From Leptospira meyeri (GTDB taxonomy: Bacteria; Spirochaetota; Leptospiria; Leptospirales; Leptospiraceae), in contig NZ_SORO01000001.1 of NCBI RefSeq assembly GCF_004368965.1, positions 744,001 through 808,000 of the forward strand: a stretch of 64,000 nt of DNA. Direction: 5' to 3'. Below, one piece after another: positions 18,490 to 27,874 of this stretch. How positions within the stretch are numbered: the stretch's first letter is position 1; each line of letters opens with the position of its first letter. Position numbers and translations under genes: made by a program. The notes under the pieces are model-generated. The model saw nothing but the letters and a program-made list of their open reading frames with translations, was not told the origin of the DNA and ran no database searches.

Positions 18490-18506
18490 TTGACTAACTG
18501 GTCAGT
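18490..18506. promoter_or_regulatory. TetR-type operator candidate upstream of RND pump
   Basis: The imperfect palindrome ACTAACT-GGTCAGT (five of seven arm positions paired, inside TGACTAACTGGTCAGTT) lies 38-54 bases before the RND start codon. It resembles the ACTGACC/GGTCAGT-like operators of many TetR-family efflux repressors. No tetR gene is in the window, so the partner would be elsewhere. Confidence 0.4.
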
Positions 18507-18685
18507 TTTTTTTCTGGCACGGGAAAAACAACAGATTTTGATTGGGGAAATGAAATTTCGACACTTCCGTTTTTAACTTAGGAAAATAAGTTCCGTATAA
18601 CCCTTGCCATTTGGGTCAGAGAAAAAATACGAAATCTGGGAATTTAATAAAAAAATAGACAGTTTTTTTTTAGAAAAGGATTGGA

Positions 18686-21394
18686 TTAAAGGTCTAACCA
18701 CCTCATCAAAGTCTGTTTTAAATTTTCCTTTTGGACTGGTTTGCTGATATAGTCATTCATTCCAACCTCAAGGCATTTATCTTTTTCACCAGCAATGATC
18801 CCTGCTGTCACTGCAATGATAGGTAAGGTTTTTCCTTTGGAATGTTTTCTTATTTCTTTTGTTGCATCGTATCCATTCATCACTGGCATCTGAATGTCCA
18901 TCAGAATGAGAGAAGGCATTTCTTCCTGAAATACTCGGATTGCTTCTTCCCCATTTTGCGCTTCCAAAATGATTACCTCGGGAAGGATTCGTTTGATAAA
19001 GTTTTTCATCAAACCCAGGTTGACAGGATTGTCTTCTACAACCAAAATCCGAGCAGTCCCAGAAGAAACGATGTCGTCTTCGTTCAATTCTTTCTCTTCC
19101 GTTTGGAGTGTACTAAGTTGTGGATCAAATTGAGGTATTCTTAGTGTGATATCAAAATAAAATTCACTTCCCTGGTTCAGTTTACTTTTTAATTTTAAAT
19201 CAGACTGCATCAAAGCTAACAATTGTTTGCAGATAGCAAGGCCAAGTCCTGTCCCACCAAACTTTCGCGTTGTAGAAAAATCTTCCTGAGTAAAAGAATC
19301 AAATATTTTTTCTTGGCTATCTTCAGCAATTCCAATCCCTGTATCCTTCACTGAAATTCTTAGTTTCACGAAATCGGAATTGGGTTCTTCCAATCTTCTG
19401 ACGTTACATTCCACAAATCCGCTTTCAGTAAATTTGATCGCATTGCCAAGTAAGTTTAAAATTACTTGTCGCAAACGATTGGAATCAAACATCAAAACAG
19501 GAGGAATTTTTTCATCTATATGGAACTGAATGTCTAAGGCTTTCATCATCGCTTGGATATTGACAATTTTAATTGCTTCCAAGACCATTTTCTTTAAATT
19601 ATTCGGTTCTTCCGCCAGTTGTAACTTTCCAGCTTCTGCCTTTGAAAAATCCAAAATATCATTTACAATATTTAGTAAAGCATTTGCTGACTGTTTTACA
19701 ATTTGAGCGTATTCATTATAGGATGAATTTTCTAATGTTTCCGCAAGTAAATCGGAATAACCAATGATCCCGTTGAGTGGGGTTCTAATTTCGTGGCTCA
19801 TATTTGCTAAAAATTCTGATTTGGCACTATAGGCTTTTTCAGCAAATTCTTTAGCTGCCTTTAACTCAAGTTTGGTTTCATAAGCTTCGGTGATATCTCG
19901 AGTGAACATCAAGATCCCTCCTATGCCACCTCCCAATTGTTTCCAAGGTCGAATCTCCCATTGGATCACCTGGTCTTTTCCCCAACCTGGAGGTCTCCAA
20001 ACATCCTCATCACGTTTTAAGATTTCTCCACGTAATCCGCGTGAATGAATGTCTTTCCAGTCCTTGCTAATATTTGGAAAAATTTCATAATGGCTTTTTC
20101 CAATGATTTCTTCCTTTGTCAGTGGGATTTTATAATCTTCTATCCACCTTTGGCTAAGAGCCACATAACGCATTTCCTGGTCTAACATGGCAACAGCGGC
20201 CGGAGCATGTTCCACAAAAGACCATAAAATTGCCGTTTGTGCAGCAAGAGCCATTTCCCATTTTTTTCGTTCATTAATGTCTTGGATGATTCCGTAAATT
20301 TTTATGATTTTCCCATTTTCATATTCAGCGCGGCCAATGGTTCGAATCCAAGTTTGGTTTCCTTTTGCGGTCACCATCTCAAGTTCTAAATCATATTCTT
20401 TTCCTTCTGCCAAAAGAGAAGATACAGCTTCCGAAATTTTTCGATTACTTTCTTCCGATTGGAAAAATTGAATTCCACCTTCTACACTAGGATTGTAATC
20501 ATCAGGTACTTCATGAATTTTTTTAGTAACGTTAGTCCAACTCGCTTTATTGGTTTTTAAATCCAAGTCCCAACCACCAATTTTTGCAAGTCCTGCCACT
20601 TGGTCGAGTAACCTTGATACATTCTGTAAATCTGTTTCTGCCTGTAATGACTCGGATATATCTAAGATTTGTGAAAGGTAATAAACTGGATTTCCTAAAT
20701 GATCTCGAATGATCGATTTATTTAAAACGGCCCAAATCAAACGTTTATCTTTGGTAATATAACGTTTTTTAATTTGAAAACTTTGAATAGATCCGCGATT
20801 GAGTTTCTCTAAATAAGAAAGTTCCAATTCTAAATCTTCTGGGTGTGTAATCTCCGATATTGACTTTGTTTTTAGTTCGTCTGCAGGATAACCAAGCCAC
20901 TGGCAAAAAATTGGATTCACCTCAATCAGCTCACCATGCGGATTTTCAATTTTCATTCCAATACTTGAGTTTCGAAAGGAAGAAGAAAATAAATCTCGTG
21001 ATAATTCAGCAGACTGTAAAATGTAAGGATTCGGATTATTTGCTCCTTCCAAGGTTGTATCTAGTACAAGAAGGATGTATTTTTTCCCTGATTCAGTAAA
21101 TTCCTTGGGATAAATTCGGAAAGGAAAACCAGCACTATTATTAGGATCAAAACAAATACGACCAATGACCGATTCCTTTTTCCCAAGAATTGTGTCCAAG
21201 CGGAATCCGGAATGAGTCAGGATGCATTCGGCAGGAAACGGTTGTCCTTCCTCCATACCCATTGACTTTGAAGCCACTGGGCTTGGATATACAATTCCTG
21301 TTGAGTTGTCCCAAACCAAAAATCCATGCAAACCATTTTTCAACACAAGTTCACATAACTCTTGCTTGCTGGCAATAAAGGTAATTGGGTTCAT
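18686..21394 (-). CDS. Hybrid histidine kinase with PAS domains and receiver
   Basis: A 902-residue cytoplasmic hybrid kinase. An N-terminal PAS-like segment is followed by three more PAS/PAC units (about 135-260, 265-380 and 390-510; PAC text WAVLNKSIIRDHLG, TWIRTIGRAEYENGK). The HisKA domain has His534 in SHEIRTPLNGIIG. The HATPase domain has a G2-type GGTGLGLAI. The C-terminal receiver (about 780-902) has phospho-acceptor Asp833 in LILMDIQMPVMNG. There is no Hpt domain. The gene starts 21 bases after the haem-binding lipoprotein gene, itself 27 bases after another kinase, so the three look like one operon. The 234-base gap to the RND gene downstream holds no gene. Confidence 0.93.
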   Translation of the reverse strand: MNPITFIASKQELCELVLKNGLHGFLVWDNSTGIVYPSPVASKSMGMEEGQPFPAECILTHSGFRLDTILGKKESVIGRICFDPNNSAGFPFRIYPKEFTESGKKYILLVLDTTLEGANNPNPYILQSAELSRDLFSSSFRNSSIGMKIENPHGELIEVNPIFCQWLGYPADELKTKSISEITHPEDLELELSYLEKLNRGSIQSFQIKKRYITKDKRLIWAVLNKSIIRDHLGNPVYYLSQILDISESLQAETDLQNVSRLLDQVAGLAKIGGWDLDLKTNKASWTNVTKKIHEVPDDYNPSVEGGIQFFQSEESNRKISEAVSSLLAEGKEYDLELEMVTAKGNQTWIRTIGRAEYENGKIIKIYGIIQDINERKKWEMALAAQTAILWSFVEHAPAAVAMLDQEMRYVALSQRWIEDYKIPLTKEEIIGKSHYEIFPNISKDWKDIHSRGLRGEILKRDEDVWRPPGWGKDQVIQWEIRPWKQLGGGIGGILMFTRDITEAYETKLELKAAKEFAEKAYSAKSEFLANMSHEIRTPLNGIIGYSDLLAETLENSSYNEYAQIVKQSANALLNIVNDILDFSKAEAGKLQLAEEPNNLKKMVLEAIKIVNIQAMMKALDIQFHIDEKIPPVLMFDSNRLRQVILNLLGNAIKFTESGFVECNVRRLEEPNSDFVKLRISVKDTGIGIAEDSQEKIFDSFTQEDFSTTRKFGGTGLGLAICKQLLALMQSDLKLKSKLNQGSEFYFDITLRIPQFDPQLSTLQTEEKELNEDDIVSSGTARILVVEDNPVNLGLMKNFIKRILPEVIILEAQNGEEAIRVFQEEMPSLILMDIQMPVMNGYDATKEIRKHSKGKTLPIIAVTAGIIAGEKDKCLEVGMNDYISKPVQKENLKQTLMRWLDL

Positions 21395-21415
21395 TCTATT
21401 TTTTATTGAATTCGT

Positions 21416-21985
21416 TTACTTAGGAAATTTCACGGAAAAAAGTCCTCTTAAATCCCCTACACGATAACCCTTCGCGAGATCACCAGGGTATTCCTTTTCC
21501 AATACAGCCAAGGTATCTTTTTGAATCTCTTGGTTTGGCTCCCCATGGCATTGTAGGCAAAGACCTCCGACTGGAATGGGTATGTAAACTGTCACAGAAA
21601 CATCCGACGTGACGGTTTTCTTTGGAAATACACCCTCACTTGTTTTTAATTTTTCTATTTCTAAAAAAATACCTTTTTCTTCTGCAGAAAGTGAATTAGA
21701 AAAATTTCTAGGTTTGTCTGTAATCCTTCGTAACTCAACTCCATGTTTTTTACCTAATTGGTTTGTAAACCCGACTGCATTCAATTTGCAAAACGGGATG
21801 GCTTGTTTTGTGCCTCCTTCTGCAATCGCAGTCGTGAGTTTTTGTACCAAATTGGTTTTGGCTTCACTTGTAATGGCAATTGCAATGTTTTCGTAATCGA
21901 ATGTCCTAGTTTGACAACTAATACCAAAAACGATAGTTCCCGCTAAAGAGGTGATCCGAAGCTTTAAGGATTTTATTGTAATCAT
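21416..21985 (-). CDS. c-type haem sensor protein, DUF3365 (Tll0287-like) lipoprotein
   Basis: 189 residues. A hydrophobic signal ends at FGISC, a plausible lipobox. The mature domain has the layout of DUF3365/Tll0287: an amphipathic helix, KLNAVGFTNQLGKKHGVELRRIT, then VYIPIPVGGLCLQCHGEPN, where Cys143, Cys146 and His147 form a single CXXCH c-haem site. In other bacteria this domain is found as the extracytoplasmic sensor of kinases and chemoreceptors and is thought to respond to redox state or diatomic gases. Here it is a separate lipoprotein lying between two histidine kinase genes, with gaps of 27 and 21 bases. Confidence 0.85.
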   Translation of the reverse strand: MITIKSLKLRITSLAGTIVFGISCQTRTFDYENIAIAITSEAKTNLVQKLTTAIAEGGTKQAIPFCKLNAVGFTNQLGKKHGVELRRITDKPRNFSNSLSAEEKGIFLEIEKLKTSEGVFPKKTVTSDVSVTVYIPIPVGGLCLQCHGEPNQEIQKDTLAVLEKEYPGDLAKGYRVGDLRGLFSVKFPK

Positions 21986-22012
21986 ATCAACCTGAACTTT
22001 AATCTATGCATT

Positions 22013-23614
22013 TCATTCTGCAACTGGTAAAATCACAGTGAAAGTTGTTTTTCCTGGCAGAGATTCAAATTGGATCCTTCCATTTTGATTTTTAATGATT
22101 TCTTTCGAAATATAAAGTCCAAGTCCAATCCCCTCTCCTTGGTCTTTCGTTGTAAAAAATGGCTGAAAAATTTGGTTTTGGAGAGAATCCGGAATTCCTG
22201 GACCATTGTCGGTAATGGCAACTTCTACTTCTGAATCTTGTTTCAAACTCGCTCGTATTTTGACTTCTCCCGAATGCGGACTTGTCGCTTGGATGGCATT
22301 GAATAACAAATGGGACCATACAAGTTTCATAGCGGGTTCACTAACAAATACCTTAATCTGGTCATCGATCTCTGTGACCAAACGACGACTCCTTTCCCAA
22401 TATTGATGATAAAGGAATAGGATATCCCGAATTCCTTCTCCAACTGAAACTTTTGATTTATCTTGTTCTAAAAGTGGCAAGGAAAATTGGCGAAAGGTAG
22501 AAATTACTTTTTCTGTTCTACTGATGGCATTAGAAACCAACAAATTCGATTTTTCCATGGTTTTAAATTTAAGCCATAAAAAAACAAAGTCCCATTCTTT
22601 TGTATCATCTTCTGTTAATCCTTCAAAACTTCGATAGTCCACTCCGATGTCTATGCACCGATCTGCCAAAAAAATGAGATATTCTTTGGGTAAGAAGTAG
22701 AATAAATTCATTATCAAATCATAATCTTCTCTTTTTTCAGTTCTTGTTCGGTGTTTCCAAAATATTTGTTTTTCTTTTTCACGCCAAAGAGGTTCCTTCC
22801 TTGTCAGAAAAGACAATTCCTCTTCAAACAAAAATTCGCTCATTGATTTAATTCCGGCAAGCGGGTTGTTAATTTCATGCGCCACATTGGAAGCCAGAGT
22901 ACCAAGTGTTACCAAACGATCATTTTTTAATAACAATGTTTCTCTTTTATTTAATTCCTCAACCAACGATTTATTATTATTTTCTAATATGTCTAATAAA
23001 AAAGTAACTAGACGAATGATACAAATTGTAATACTTAATAGTAAAATTACTTTCAATATCTCAAGGGGCAAAACAATTCGATTGGGTGTTTGAGGAACAA
23101 GCCGATATCCTGTAAAAAATTCTGCACCATTCAAAGTTGCCAGAATGAGTCCACCAACATAACCAAAAGTCACAAACATTCCCATCATAGCAGAGAATTT
23201 TCGATGTAGGAAAAAGCTAATATAGAGTTGGTATAAAAAGAAAATAGAGAAAAAAATTGCATTTTGTATGGGAGTGGCAACCAGATCTCGAGGATGACTT
23301 AAAATAGTTAAATAAAACCCAGAGAGGATGATCAAAAAATCAAATATCAAAAAAGTAATCACTGACAGGTTTCCTAATTCAGAAACAAGTTTGTTGCGTA
23401 TTTTATACTTAGCAAAAAAAGAAGAAGATAAAAAGTAAAACCCTACAAAACAAGCAACCCAAAACGGAGGTTTTCCCCAGTTCAAAAAAGCAGCAATCAC
23501 TCCAATCCAGCCAATCACCATCCGAATTGAAATCAGAATCAGAAGCCCCTTGGACTTCATCTGGTTCGAAAATTGCAAAAGAAGAGCTGCAGATGTTAGC
23601 ATAACTAGGGACAA
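22013..23614 (-). CDS. Membrane sensor histidine kinase
   Basis: 533 residues. The N-terminal half has about six membrane helices (residues 5-215) without a recognised periplasmic domain. A HisKA region follows with His246 in NVAHEINNPLAGIKS, then an unusual insertion of about 100 residues rich in charged and aromatic positions (WREKEKQIFWKHRTRTEKRED). The HATPase domain has NAIQATS, DNGPGIPD and GEGIGLGLYIS. The class is the NtrB/ZraS-like HEINNPL type. The annotated TTG start at 23614 is uncertain; an ATG four codons later (23602) is an alternative. It is the first gene of the kinase/haem/hybrid-kinase cluster. Confidence 0.9.
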   Translation of the reverse strand: MSLVMLTSAALLLQFSNQMKSKGLLILISIRMVIGWIGVIAAFLNWGKPPFWVACFVGFYFLSSSFFAKYKIRNKLVSELGNLSVITFLIFDFLIILSGFYLTILSHPRDLVATPIQNAIFFSIFFLYQLYISFFLHRKFSAMMGMFVTFGYVGGLILATLNGAEFFTGYRLVPQTPNRIVLPLEILKVILLLSITICIIRLVTFLLDILENNNKSLVEELNKRETLLLKNDRLVTLGTLASNVAHEINNPLAGIKSMSEFLFEEELSFLTRKEPLWREKEKQIFWKHRTRTEKREDYDLIMNLFYFLPKEYLIFLADRCIDIGVDYRSFEGLTEDDTKEWDFVFLWLKFKTMEKSNLLVSNAISRTEKVISTFRQFSLPLLEQDKSKVSVGEGIRDILFLYHQYWERSRRLVTEIDDQIKVFVSEPAMKLVWSHLLFNAIQATSPHSGEVKIRASLKQDSEVEVAITDNGPGIPDSLQNQIFQPFFTTKDQGEGIGLGLYISKEIIKNQNGRIQFESLPGKTTFTVILPVAE

Positions 23615-23711
23615 ATCAATAGATCCGACGTTTTTATAAAATCAAGCCAATTCTAAAAAGAGCCATTTGACAGCACGTACCAATCCTCAAATCTTGACCT
23701 TGGTTCCTTCT

Positions 23712-24734
23712 ATGAAACAAACAAAAATTGCAATCATTGGTGCCGGCGGTCTTACCGGAAAAGAACTCACTAAACTGTTAGCCCACCACCCGGGTTTTGA
23801 GTTAGTGCATGTCACGTCCAACCAAGTAAATGGTAAACACATCCGCGAAGTTTTTCCTGACTTAAGTCATTTGCCTGATTTGGAATTTCATAAACATGAG
23901 GCACCTGTTCCTAAAGATGCGGGTATAGTCCTTGCCACTCCCAATGAAGTTTCTTTAGAAAAAGCTCCTGAGTTTTTGGAGGAAGGAAGAAAGGTAATTG
24001 ACCTTTCAGGAACATTCCGACTCCACAACCAAAGTAAATTTGAAAAAGCTTACCAATTCCCTCATACAAAATTCGCTTTGATGGACCAAGTGGTCTTCGG
24101 ATTACCAGAACTTTTCAGAGAAAAACTAAAAAATGCAAACTTTGTTTCGAATCCTGGTTGTTATGCGACTTCTGCCATTTTACCGATTGCCCTTCTTGGC
24201 AACTTACGAAAAGAAATCCAAGGACCCGTGATTGTCGATGCAAAATCAGGAGTCAGCGGTGCCGGTGGTCGAACAGAAGAAATCAAATTTGCTTATACAA
24301 ATGTGTATGAAAATTTCAGAGCGTATAAAATCTTAAACCACCAACATGAACCAGAAATGGAAGAATATGGTTTTGTCGGCGCAGATGAAAAAGAAATTCA
24401 TTTTACACCGCACTTACTTCCGATTTACAGAGGAATTCTTTCTACCATTTACATTTCATTTCCAAAAGGAATCAACGCAGAACAAGTCAGAGAAAAATTC
24501 CAAAAAGCAGCAGAGAAAGAACCATTCGTCAGGTTGTATCAAACTCCAGAAGAAGTTGAAACAAGAAAGGTTCAAAATACAAACTTTTTAGATTTAGGAT
24601 TCCGTATCAAAGGAAACACTCTCGTCATCGTCTCCGCACTCGACAACTTAGTCAAAGGAGCAGCAGGACAAGCCTTACAAAATCTAAACTTGATGTACGG
24701 TTTTCCTGAAACAGAGGGACTTGTTACCTTATAA
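23712..24734 (+). CDS. argC: N-acetyl-gamma-glutamyl-phosphate reductase
   Basis: A 340-residue enzyme that reduces N-acetylglutamyl phosphate to the semialdehyde with NADPH, the third step of arginine synthesis. The Rossmann motif GAGGLTGKEL is at residues about 8-17. The catalytic Cys lies in NPGCYATSAILP, and the GVSGAGG loop and HQHEPEM segment are typical. The frame extends to a TTG at 23667, but the ATG at 23712 begins the conserved N-terminus (MKQTKIAIIGAGG). A perfect TTGACA at 23667-23672 may be a -35 element, with a weak -10 seventeen bases later. No other arg gene is nearby. Confidence 0.95.
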   Translation: MKQTKIAIIGAGGLTGKELTKLLAHHPGFELVHVTSNQVNGKHIREVFPDLSHLPDLEFHKHEAPVPKDAGIVLATPNEVSLEKAPEFLEEGRKVIDLSGTFRLHNQSKFEKAYQFPHTKFALMDQVVFGLPELFREKLKNANFVSNPGCYATSAILPIALLGNLRKEIQGPVIVDAKSGVSGAGGRTEEIKFAYTNVYENFRAYKILNHQHEPEMEEYGFVGADEKEIHFTPHLLPIYRGILSTIYISFPKGINAEQVREKFQKAAEKEPFVRLYQTPEEVETRKVQNTNFLDLGFRIKGNTLVIVSALDNLVKGAAGQALQNLNLMYGFPETEGLVTL

Positions 24735-25329
24735 CCTCAACCATACACTTGTGACAGGTGCTTTTACCGGAGAAATTGATCTCCTAAAGGCTTCTGGACA
24801 GTTCCCTCATTTGGAAGCGATGGGTATTGGGAATTTAGAAGTAGCAGTCCAACTTTCAGAGTATCTTTCTAAAAACAGAAACATCCGCCATATTATTTTT
24901 TTCGGATCCTGCGGGGCTTACGAATGGAGCGGAATTTCTATAGGATCTTTCATATCACCAAACAGAGTGTATTCGAAAGAGATTTCCCATGCCCTGAAGA
25001 TATCCAAACAAATTCCAGAATCTCCCGAGTATTACGAAACTATTCAAGATAAATCCTTACAAAACGCAACATGCAATGCGCCCACTACAATTACTTTAAT
25101 CGATTTAAAACAGCCTCCAGAGGAATCCTGGAAAATTCTAGAAATTGAAAATTTGGAATTATTTGGAATCACTAAAGTTGCAAAAAAATTTTCAGTAACG
25201 ATCACAGCCTATTTAGTTGTGACCAATCTTGTAGGGCCAAATGGATCAAGTGAATGGGCCAAAAACTGGAAAACCCTCTCCCACTCCTTACAAAATAAGT
25301 TTCTAAAAGTGGATAAGGAAACTACTTAA
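24721..25329 (+). CDS. Nucleoside phosphorylase-fold protein, futalosine hydrolase (MqnB)-like
   Basis: 202 residues in the purine nucleoside phosphorylase/MTA-SAH nucleosidase fold. It shows an N-terminal strand LVTGAF, MGIGNLEVAVQLSEYL (the family GVG.vnAA.a region), IIFFGSCGAY, and a shortened acidic motif EIENLELFG in place of VExME. The C-terminal VVTNLVGPNGSSEW resembles the SN.VGPRd.saW ending of futalosine hydrolases. The protein is shorter than typical MqnB and the first glycine loops are modified, so activity is uncertain. The start is TTG inside the argC end (14-base overlap, GAGGG close upstream); a GTG near 24750 is an alternative. Menaquinone genes are not adjacent. Confidence 0.65.
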   Translation: MLPYNLNHTLVTGAFTGEIDLLKASGQFPHLEAMGIGNLEVAVQLSEYLSKNRNIRHIIFFGSCGAYEWSGISIGSFISPNRVYSKEISHALKISKQIPESPEYYETIQDKSLQNATCNAPTTITLIDLKQPPEESWKILEIENLELFGITKVAKKFSVTITAYLVVTNLVGPNGSSEWAKNWKTLSHSLQNKFLKVDKETT

Positions 25330-25382
25330 ACAAAAGTTTACCCGTATCTCAATCCATCTGATCATTTACAAAAAACCTCCTT

Positions 25383-25991
25383 TCAATTTTCCAGAACTTC
25401 CCTGACGTTTTCATTTACTAACACTCGTTTGATCCAATTTTCCACTGAAAGTGGAAGTTTTGTTTCCATCATATCTATATTTTTAATAAAAGGTGCATAA
25501 AGTATCTCTAAAAATCCAAATTGGTTTTCATGAAGATATTCGTTTGTTTCCAAAATTTCTTCTAAAATACCCAAATGCCTACCTATCCGTTTGGAAGAAT
25601 CTTTCATCCGATTTGTGTCCCATTTTTCAGGTGGAACAAATTTTTTAGAAAAATAAATAACACTTCCAGGAAAACAAAACTCAGACTCACAGCGATTGAT
25701 GGCTTGGTTCAGAAGTGCTCTGGACTTCAAGTCTTCCGAGAAAAATGGATTAGCAAACGAATGTTTCTCTTCCAAATAACGAATGATAGCCGATGATTCT
25801 GCCAGTAAAAAATCGCCATCCTTTAAGACAGGAACTTTCCCATAGGGATTAATTTGTAAAAATGGCCTCTTCCTATTTTCTAATTTATCCAAAGCAATTG
25901 GAATGGTTTCATAAGGAAGGTTTCTATATCGCAAATAGATATGTATGCGCATACTATAAGTCGAACGAGGGTGTGCATATAATTGATACAT
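25383..25991 (-). CDS. Glutathione S-transferase-family protein
   Basis: A 202-residue protein. The thioredoxin-like N-terminal domain (1-80) reads YQLYAHPRSTYSMRIHIYL, has the conserved cis-Pro region KVPVL and the ESSAIIRYLEEK motif that binds the glutathione gamma-glutamyl group. An all-helical C-terminal domain follows. The Ser/Tyr near residues 10-12 could activate the thiol. It may detoxify electrophiles or act as maleylacetoacetate isomerase-type enzyme; I cannot decide. GGAGAG lies six bases before the ATG. It is convergent with the MqnB-like gene. Confidence 0.88.
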   Translation of the reverse strand: MYQLYAHPRSTYSMRIHIYLRYRNLPYETIPIALDKLENRKRPFLQINPYGKVPVLKDGDFLLAESSAIIRYLEEKHSFANPFFSEDLKSRALLNQAINRCESEFCFPGSVIYFSKKFVPPEKWDTNRMKDSSKRIGRHLGILEEILETNEYLHENQFGFLEILYAPFIKNIDMMETKLPLSVENWIKRVLVNENVREVLEN

Positions 25992-26043
25992 TCAAATCTC
26001 TCCAAAAAGTAAAATTGAGAATTTTATCGTTGATTCTAATCTA

Positions 26044-27204
26044 TTAATAAGGAAACCAGAGAATCCCTTCTCGTTTCAACTTCTCGATCGCATATCGGTC
26101 TGTCATCCCTGCAATGTAATCGCAGATGACTCGCATTCGCCCCTCTTCTTCTTCTCGATTCCGATAGGATTCGGGGATGGACTCAGGATGGGCTTCGAAA
26201 TGTTTAAACAACAAAAAAATAGTTTCCTTTCCCCTTTCACTCATTCGGGAAACTTCTGGGTGGCGATAAAGTTTGCTAAACAAAAAGGACTTGAGTTCTT
26301 TAAATTCGTTTTGGAACTCCGGTGAAAATTGAACCAATTTTTTTTGTGTTTGAAAGGCGATGGAAACATCCTCTCTGGAAGAGATTGAAAACTTCTGCAA
26401 TCGTTCTTCAATGTTATCAATCAGATCAGAAACCATTAAGTTGAGTAAAACTCTTCCTGCTGATCGGGAAAAAGAATCAATATCAAAAGAACTGATTTTA
26501 GGAAGTGCTTCTTCCATTCGTTTCCAAATCTGCAGTTCCTTTACATCGGCAAGTTCTAATAGTCCACTCTCCAATCCATCTTCTAAATCGTGTGCACTGT
26601 ATGTAATTTCATCGGAACTATCTACAACCATCGCTTCCAAAGAAGGGCCTAAATCTCGCCGAACATCGAGTAGTTCAGAAGTTTGGTAATCTCCTCCGTG
26701 TTTCATAATCCCAAGCAAAGTTTCACCGCAAAGATTGAGACCAGGAAATTCAGGATACCGACGTTCTAATTTTTGAACCACACGTAACGATTGTTTATTG
26801 TGTTCAAAACCACCCTTCCCTCGCATGAGTTCAGAAAGTGCCTCTTGGCCAGCATGACCAAAAGGTGAATGGCCTAAATCATGAGCCAGGGCAATAGTTT
26901 CACTTAAGTCTTCATTCAGTCCAAGAACTTTGGATATGGTTTTTGAAATCCCTGCCACCTCTAATGTATGAGTGAGTCGATTGCGAAAATGATCCCCTTC
27001 CGAGTATACAAAAACTTGAGTTTTGTATTCCAATCGTTTGAAAGCATGAGAATGAATGATGCGATCTCTATCTCTTTGGAAGGGAAGTCTGTATGGATGT
27101 TCCGGTTCGAAGTGCTCTCTTTCTCCCGGATTTTTACTCCGAACAGCGTATGGGGCAAGGATTTTTTCTTCTTCTTCTAGGAGCCAGTTTCTCCCTTTCT
27201 TCAT
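26044..27204 (-). CDS. dgt: dNTP triphosphohydrolase, HD superfamily (dGTPase-like)
   Basis: A 386-residue HD-domain enzyme of the Dgt type. It hydrolyses a dNTP to the nucleoside and triphosphate. The metal-binding HD set is visible as HTLEVAG, AHDLGHSPFGHAGQEAL, and later DSSDEITYSAHDLEDGL. The N-terminus HPYRLPFQRDRDRIIHSHAFKRLEYKTQVF is the standard Dgt start. It is the shorter (type 2) class rather than the 505-residue E. coli Dgt. It is divergent from the DedA gene, with 49 bases between. Confidence 0.92.
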   Translation of the reverse strand: MKKGRNWLLEEEEKILAPYAVRSKNPGEREHFEPEHPYRLPFQRDRDRIIHSHAFKRLEYKTQVFVYSEGDHFRNRLTHTLEVAGISKTISKVLGLNEDLSETIALAHDLGHSPFGHAGQEALSELMRGKGGFEHNKQSLRVVQKLERRYPEFPGLNLCGETLLGIMKHGGDYQTSELLDVRRDLGPSLEAMVVDSSDEITYSAHDLEDGLESGLLELADVKELQIWKRMEEALPKISSFDIDSFSRSAGRVLLNLMVSDLIDNIEERLQKFSISSREDVSIAFQTQKKLVQFSPEFQNEFKELKSFLFSKLYRHPEVSRMSERGKETIFLLFKHFEAHPESIPESYRNREEEEGRMRVICDYIAGMTDRYAIEKLKREGILWFPY

Positions 27205-27253
27205 AAATCTCTTTCCTTTTTCAACGAAACCATAAAATCAGTATAAATCCCTC

Positions 27254-27874
27254 ATGGACTTTCTACAAACTCTAGTTTCCATTTTTATGCAATACGGTTA
27301 TTTTGCCGTTTTTGGAATTCTGATCCTTTGTGGGTTTGGACTTCCGGTTCCAGAAGACATTTCCCTGACTGCTGGCGGTGTCATTTCCGGTTTGGGTTAT
27401 GCCAATGTACATATCATGTTCTTTGTGGGGATGGCTGGTGTTCTCCTCGGTGATGCATTTGTTTTTTGGTTGGGGAGTTATTACGGAGAAAAAGCTCTTA
27501 CTCTTCCCATCTTGAGAACCGTCCTGCACCCCGAACGATTTGACAAAGTCAGAGAGCAATTTAAAAAATATGGCCGTTGGGTGGTCTTTTTCGGGCGTTT
27601 TATGCCTGGACTTCGAATGCCTATTTTCTTTACTGCAGGTACTTCCAAACAAATTAGTTTCATTCGTTTTTTCCTAACTGATGGATTTGCAGCCCTTATC
27701 TCCGTTCCCATTTGGGTCTATTTGGGATATTACGGGGCCCATAATTTTGATGAATTGATGGGCTGGGTTCGTAATGGACAAACCATCATTTTGGTTCTCG
27801 TCGGTGTCAGCATTGCCGCACTGGTCTTCTATTGGTGGCGGAGGAAACACCGCGAATCGAGAGGAGAAAAGTAG
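27254..27874 (+). CDS. DedA-family membrane protein
   Basis: 206 residues with four to five hydrophobic segments. The family pattern is clear: LCGFGLPVPEDISLTAGG, then GDAFVFWLGSYYG, the conserved GRWVVFFGRFMPGLRMPIFFTAG, and the C-terminal helix VSIAALVFYWW. DedA/VTT proteins act in lipid scrambling or polyprenyl-phosphate recycling and affect envelope homeostasis. The conserved F/GRF.PG.R motif is intact. The stop codon abuts the ATG of the following lipoprotein gene. Confidence 0.92.
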   Translation: MDFLQTLVSIFMQYGYFAVFGILILCGFGLPVPEDISLTAGGVISGLGYANVHIMFFVGMAGVLLGDAFVFWLGSYYGEKALTLPILRTVLHPERFDKVREQFKKYGRWVVFFGRFMPGLRMPIFFTAGTSKQISFIRFFLTDGFAALISVPIWVYLGYYGAHNFDELMGWVRNGQTIILVLVGVSIAALVFYWWRRKHRESRGEK

